NCBI GenBank assembly: GCA_030741175.1
Contig: JASLVT010000100.1
Span: forward strand, 1-5,516
DNA: 5,516 bases
DNA from: Porticoccaceae bacterium
Lineage (GTDB): Bacteria; Pseudomonadota; Gammaproteobacteria; Pseudomonadales; Porticoccaceae
Reading direction: 5' to 3'
The translations under genes were made by a program, and so were the position numbers. This document shows, in pieces, positions 4,985-5,516 of the stretch. Numbering within the stretch: position 1 is the first letter of the stretch; each line of letters opens with the position of its first letter. The notes beneath the pieces are model-generated. The model was not told where the DNA came from. It saw only the letters and a list, made by a program, of their open reading frames with translations, and ran no database searches.

Positions 4985-5516
4985 AGATAGGCATCATACT
5001 CAAGAGCTGTTACACGGCTATCAAATTCATGTTTTTCCATCCGCTTGCACAGGGAATAATTACGCTGTAACTCCGCACCCAAATAGTCACTAATAAACTT
5101 TGAGCGATCAAATGCTGCCAGTGCATCGTTCCAAAAGTGTGGCAACTCGGGGCTGACATCGCCAGCATCACCCTCTGTGGGCGCAGGTGCAACCAACTTA
5201 TTTTCAATACCATAGAGTGCACCGGCCAACATGCTGGCAACGGTCAAATAAATATTGGCATCGGCGCCGGCAACACGGTGCTCAATGCGTCTCGCCCGCC
5301 CGTCTCCGCCGGGAATACGGATTGCCGTGGTGCGATTTTCATAGCCCCAATTGGGTGCCAATGGCGCATAGCAACCTGGTACCATGCGGCGATAGGAATT
5401 TATATTGGGTGCGAAAATAGCCATACTATCAGCCATGGTCGCCAAGCAACCCGCCACGGCTTGGTTGAGCAACTCGGAGCCCTGCTCAGTGCCATTGTCG
5501 AATACATTATTACCCT
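4981..5516 (-). CDS. Glutamine synthetase family protein (PuuA/SpuI-like), 5' end missing
   Basis: The visible 177 residues are the C-terminal part, roughly 40 percent, of a GS-fold ligase. These enzymes join ammonia or an amine to glutamate using ATP; PuuA/SpuI-type members glutamylate putrescine for polyamine catabolism. The segment NSYRRMVPGCYAP is followed by NWGYENRTTAIRIP, with its N60/R61 pair, and RRIEHRVAGADANIYL with E78 and R80 (numbered from the first full codon at 5514). These match the catalytic C-terminal half, including positions equivalent to R339, E357 and R359 of bacterial GlnA. The EHRVAGADAN wording and NSYRR favour the PuuA-like branch over housekeeping GlnA, and there is no adenylylation-site GlnA ending. 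The upstream part and start lie beyond the window end. The protein stops soon after EYDAYL, where relatives often carry a few more residues. The amine substrate is inferred from family resemblance. Confidence 0.88.
   Translation of the reverse strand, partial: GNNVFDNGTEQGSELLNQAVAGCLATMADSMAIFAPNINSYRRMVPGCYAPLAPNWGYENRTTAIRIPGGDGRARRIEHRVAGADANIYLTVASMLAGALYGIENKLVAPAPTEGDAGDVSPELPHFWNDALAAFDRSKFISDYLGAELQRNYSLCKRMEKHEFDSRVTALEYDAYL

Noticed and set aside
1..5516. Search for tRNA/rRNA genes, CRISPR repeats, insertion sequence ends, attachment sites or defence genes
   Set aside because: None was seen; coding sequence fills nearly the whole window and the longest gene-free stretch is 165 bp.

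Overview
This window looks like an ordinary chromosomal segment of a gammaproteobacterium, probably a marine or aquatic heterotroph. PriA, PyrF, bL31, LapA and an FtsN-like SPOR protein all have gammaproteobacterial character. The rpmE/priA divergon followed by a SPOR-domain gene is a conserved gammaproteobacterial landmark. The laminarinase-type GH16 enzyme suggests use of algal or other beta-1,3-glucans. I cannot assign a genus from sequence alone. By eye the base composition is close to balanced, and no segment stands out as foreign.

Layout. Positions 1-675 (+) hold the 3' part of a secreted-type GH16 glucanase gene. Convergent to it, 8 bp away, is a minus-strand pair, lapA (1408-1656) then pyrF (684-1385). 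LapA is an inner-membrane protein of the LPS-assembly/LpxC-control system, and pyrF encodes orotidine-5'-phosphate decarboxylase for UMP synthesis. Upstream of that pair, also on the minus strand, rpmE (1767-1976, Zn-binding bL31) ends in a clear intrinsic terminator. The tail of this terminator overlaps the -35 of the putative lapA promoter. A 165-bp region (1977-2141) separates rpmE from the divergent priA (2142-4370), the replication-restart helicase. It carries a strong extended -10 promoter and a roughly 110-nt leader for rpmE. After priA, an 80-bp gap with a hairpin and a sigma70-like promoter leads to a SPOR-domain division protein (4451-4984). This gene shares its stop codon region (CTAG) with a convergent, incomplete glutamine synthetase family gene (4981-5516, PuuA/SpuI-like).

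Functionally these are mostly independent housekeeping genes (translation, replication restart, cell division, pyrimidine synthesis, envelope control), flanked by two catabolic genes (polysaccharide hydrolysis; polyamine or amine glutamylation). Compared with the well-known order rpmE-priA-(cytR or argS)-ftsN/SPOR-hslV-hslU, the middle gene and hslVU are missing. lapA also sits beside pyrF without lapB. I see no mobile element, CRISPR array, RNA gene, defence system or other clearly undescribed system. The points worth a second look are local gene-order changes, the shared stop site, a perfect 9-bp inverted repeat inside pyrF, and the compact regulatory layouts around rpmE and lapA.
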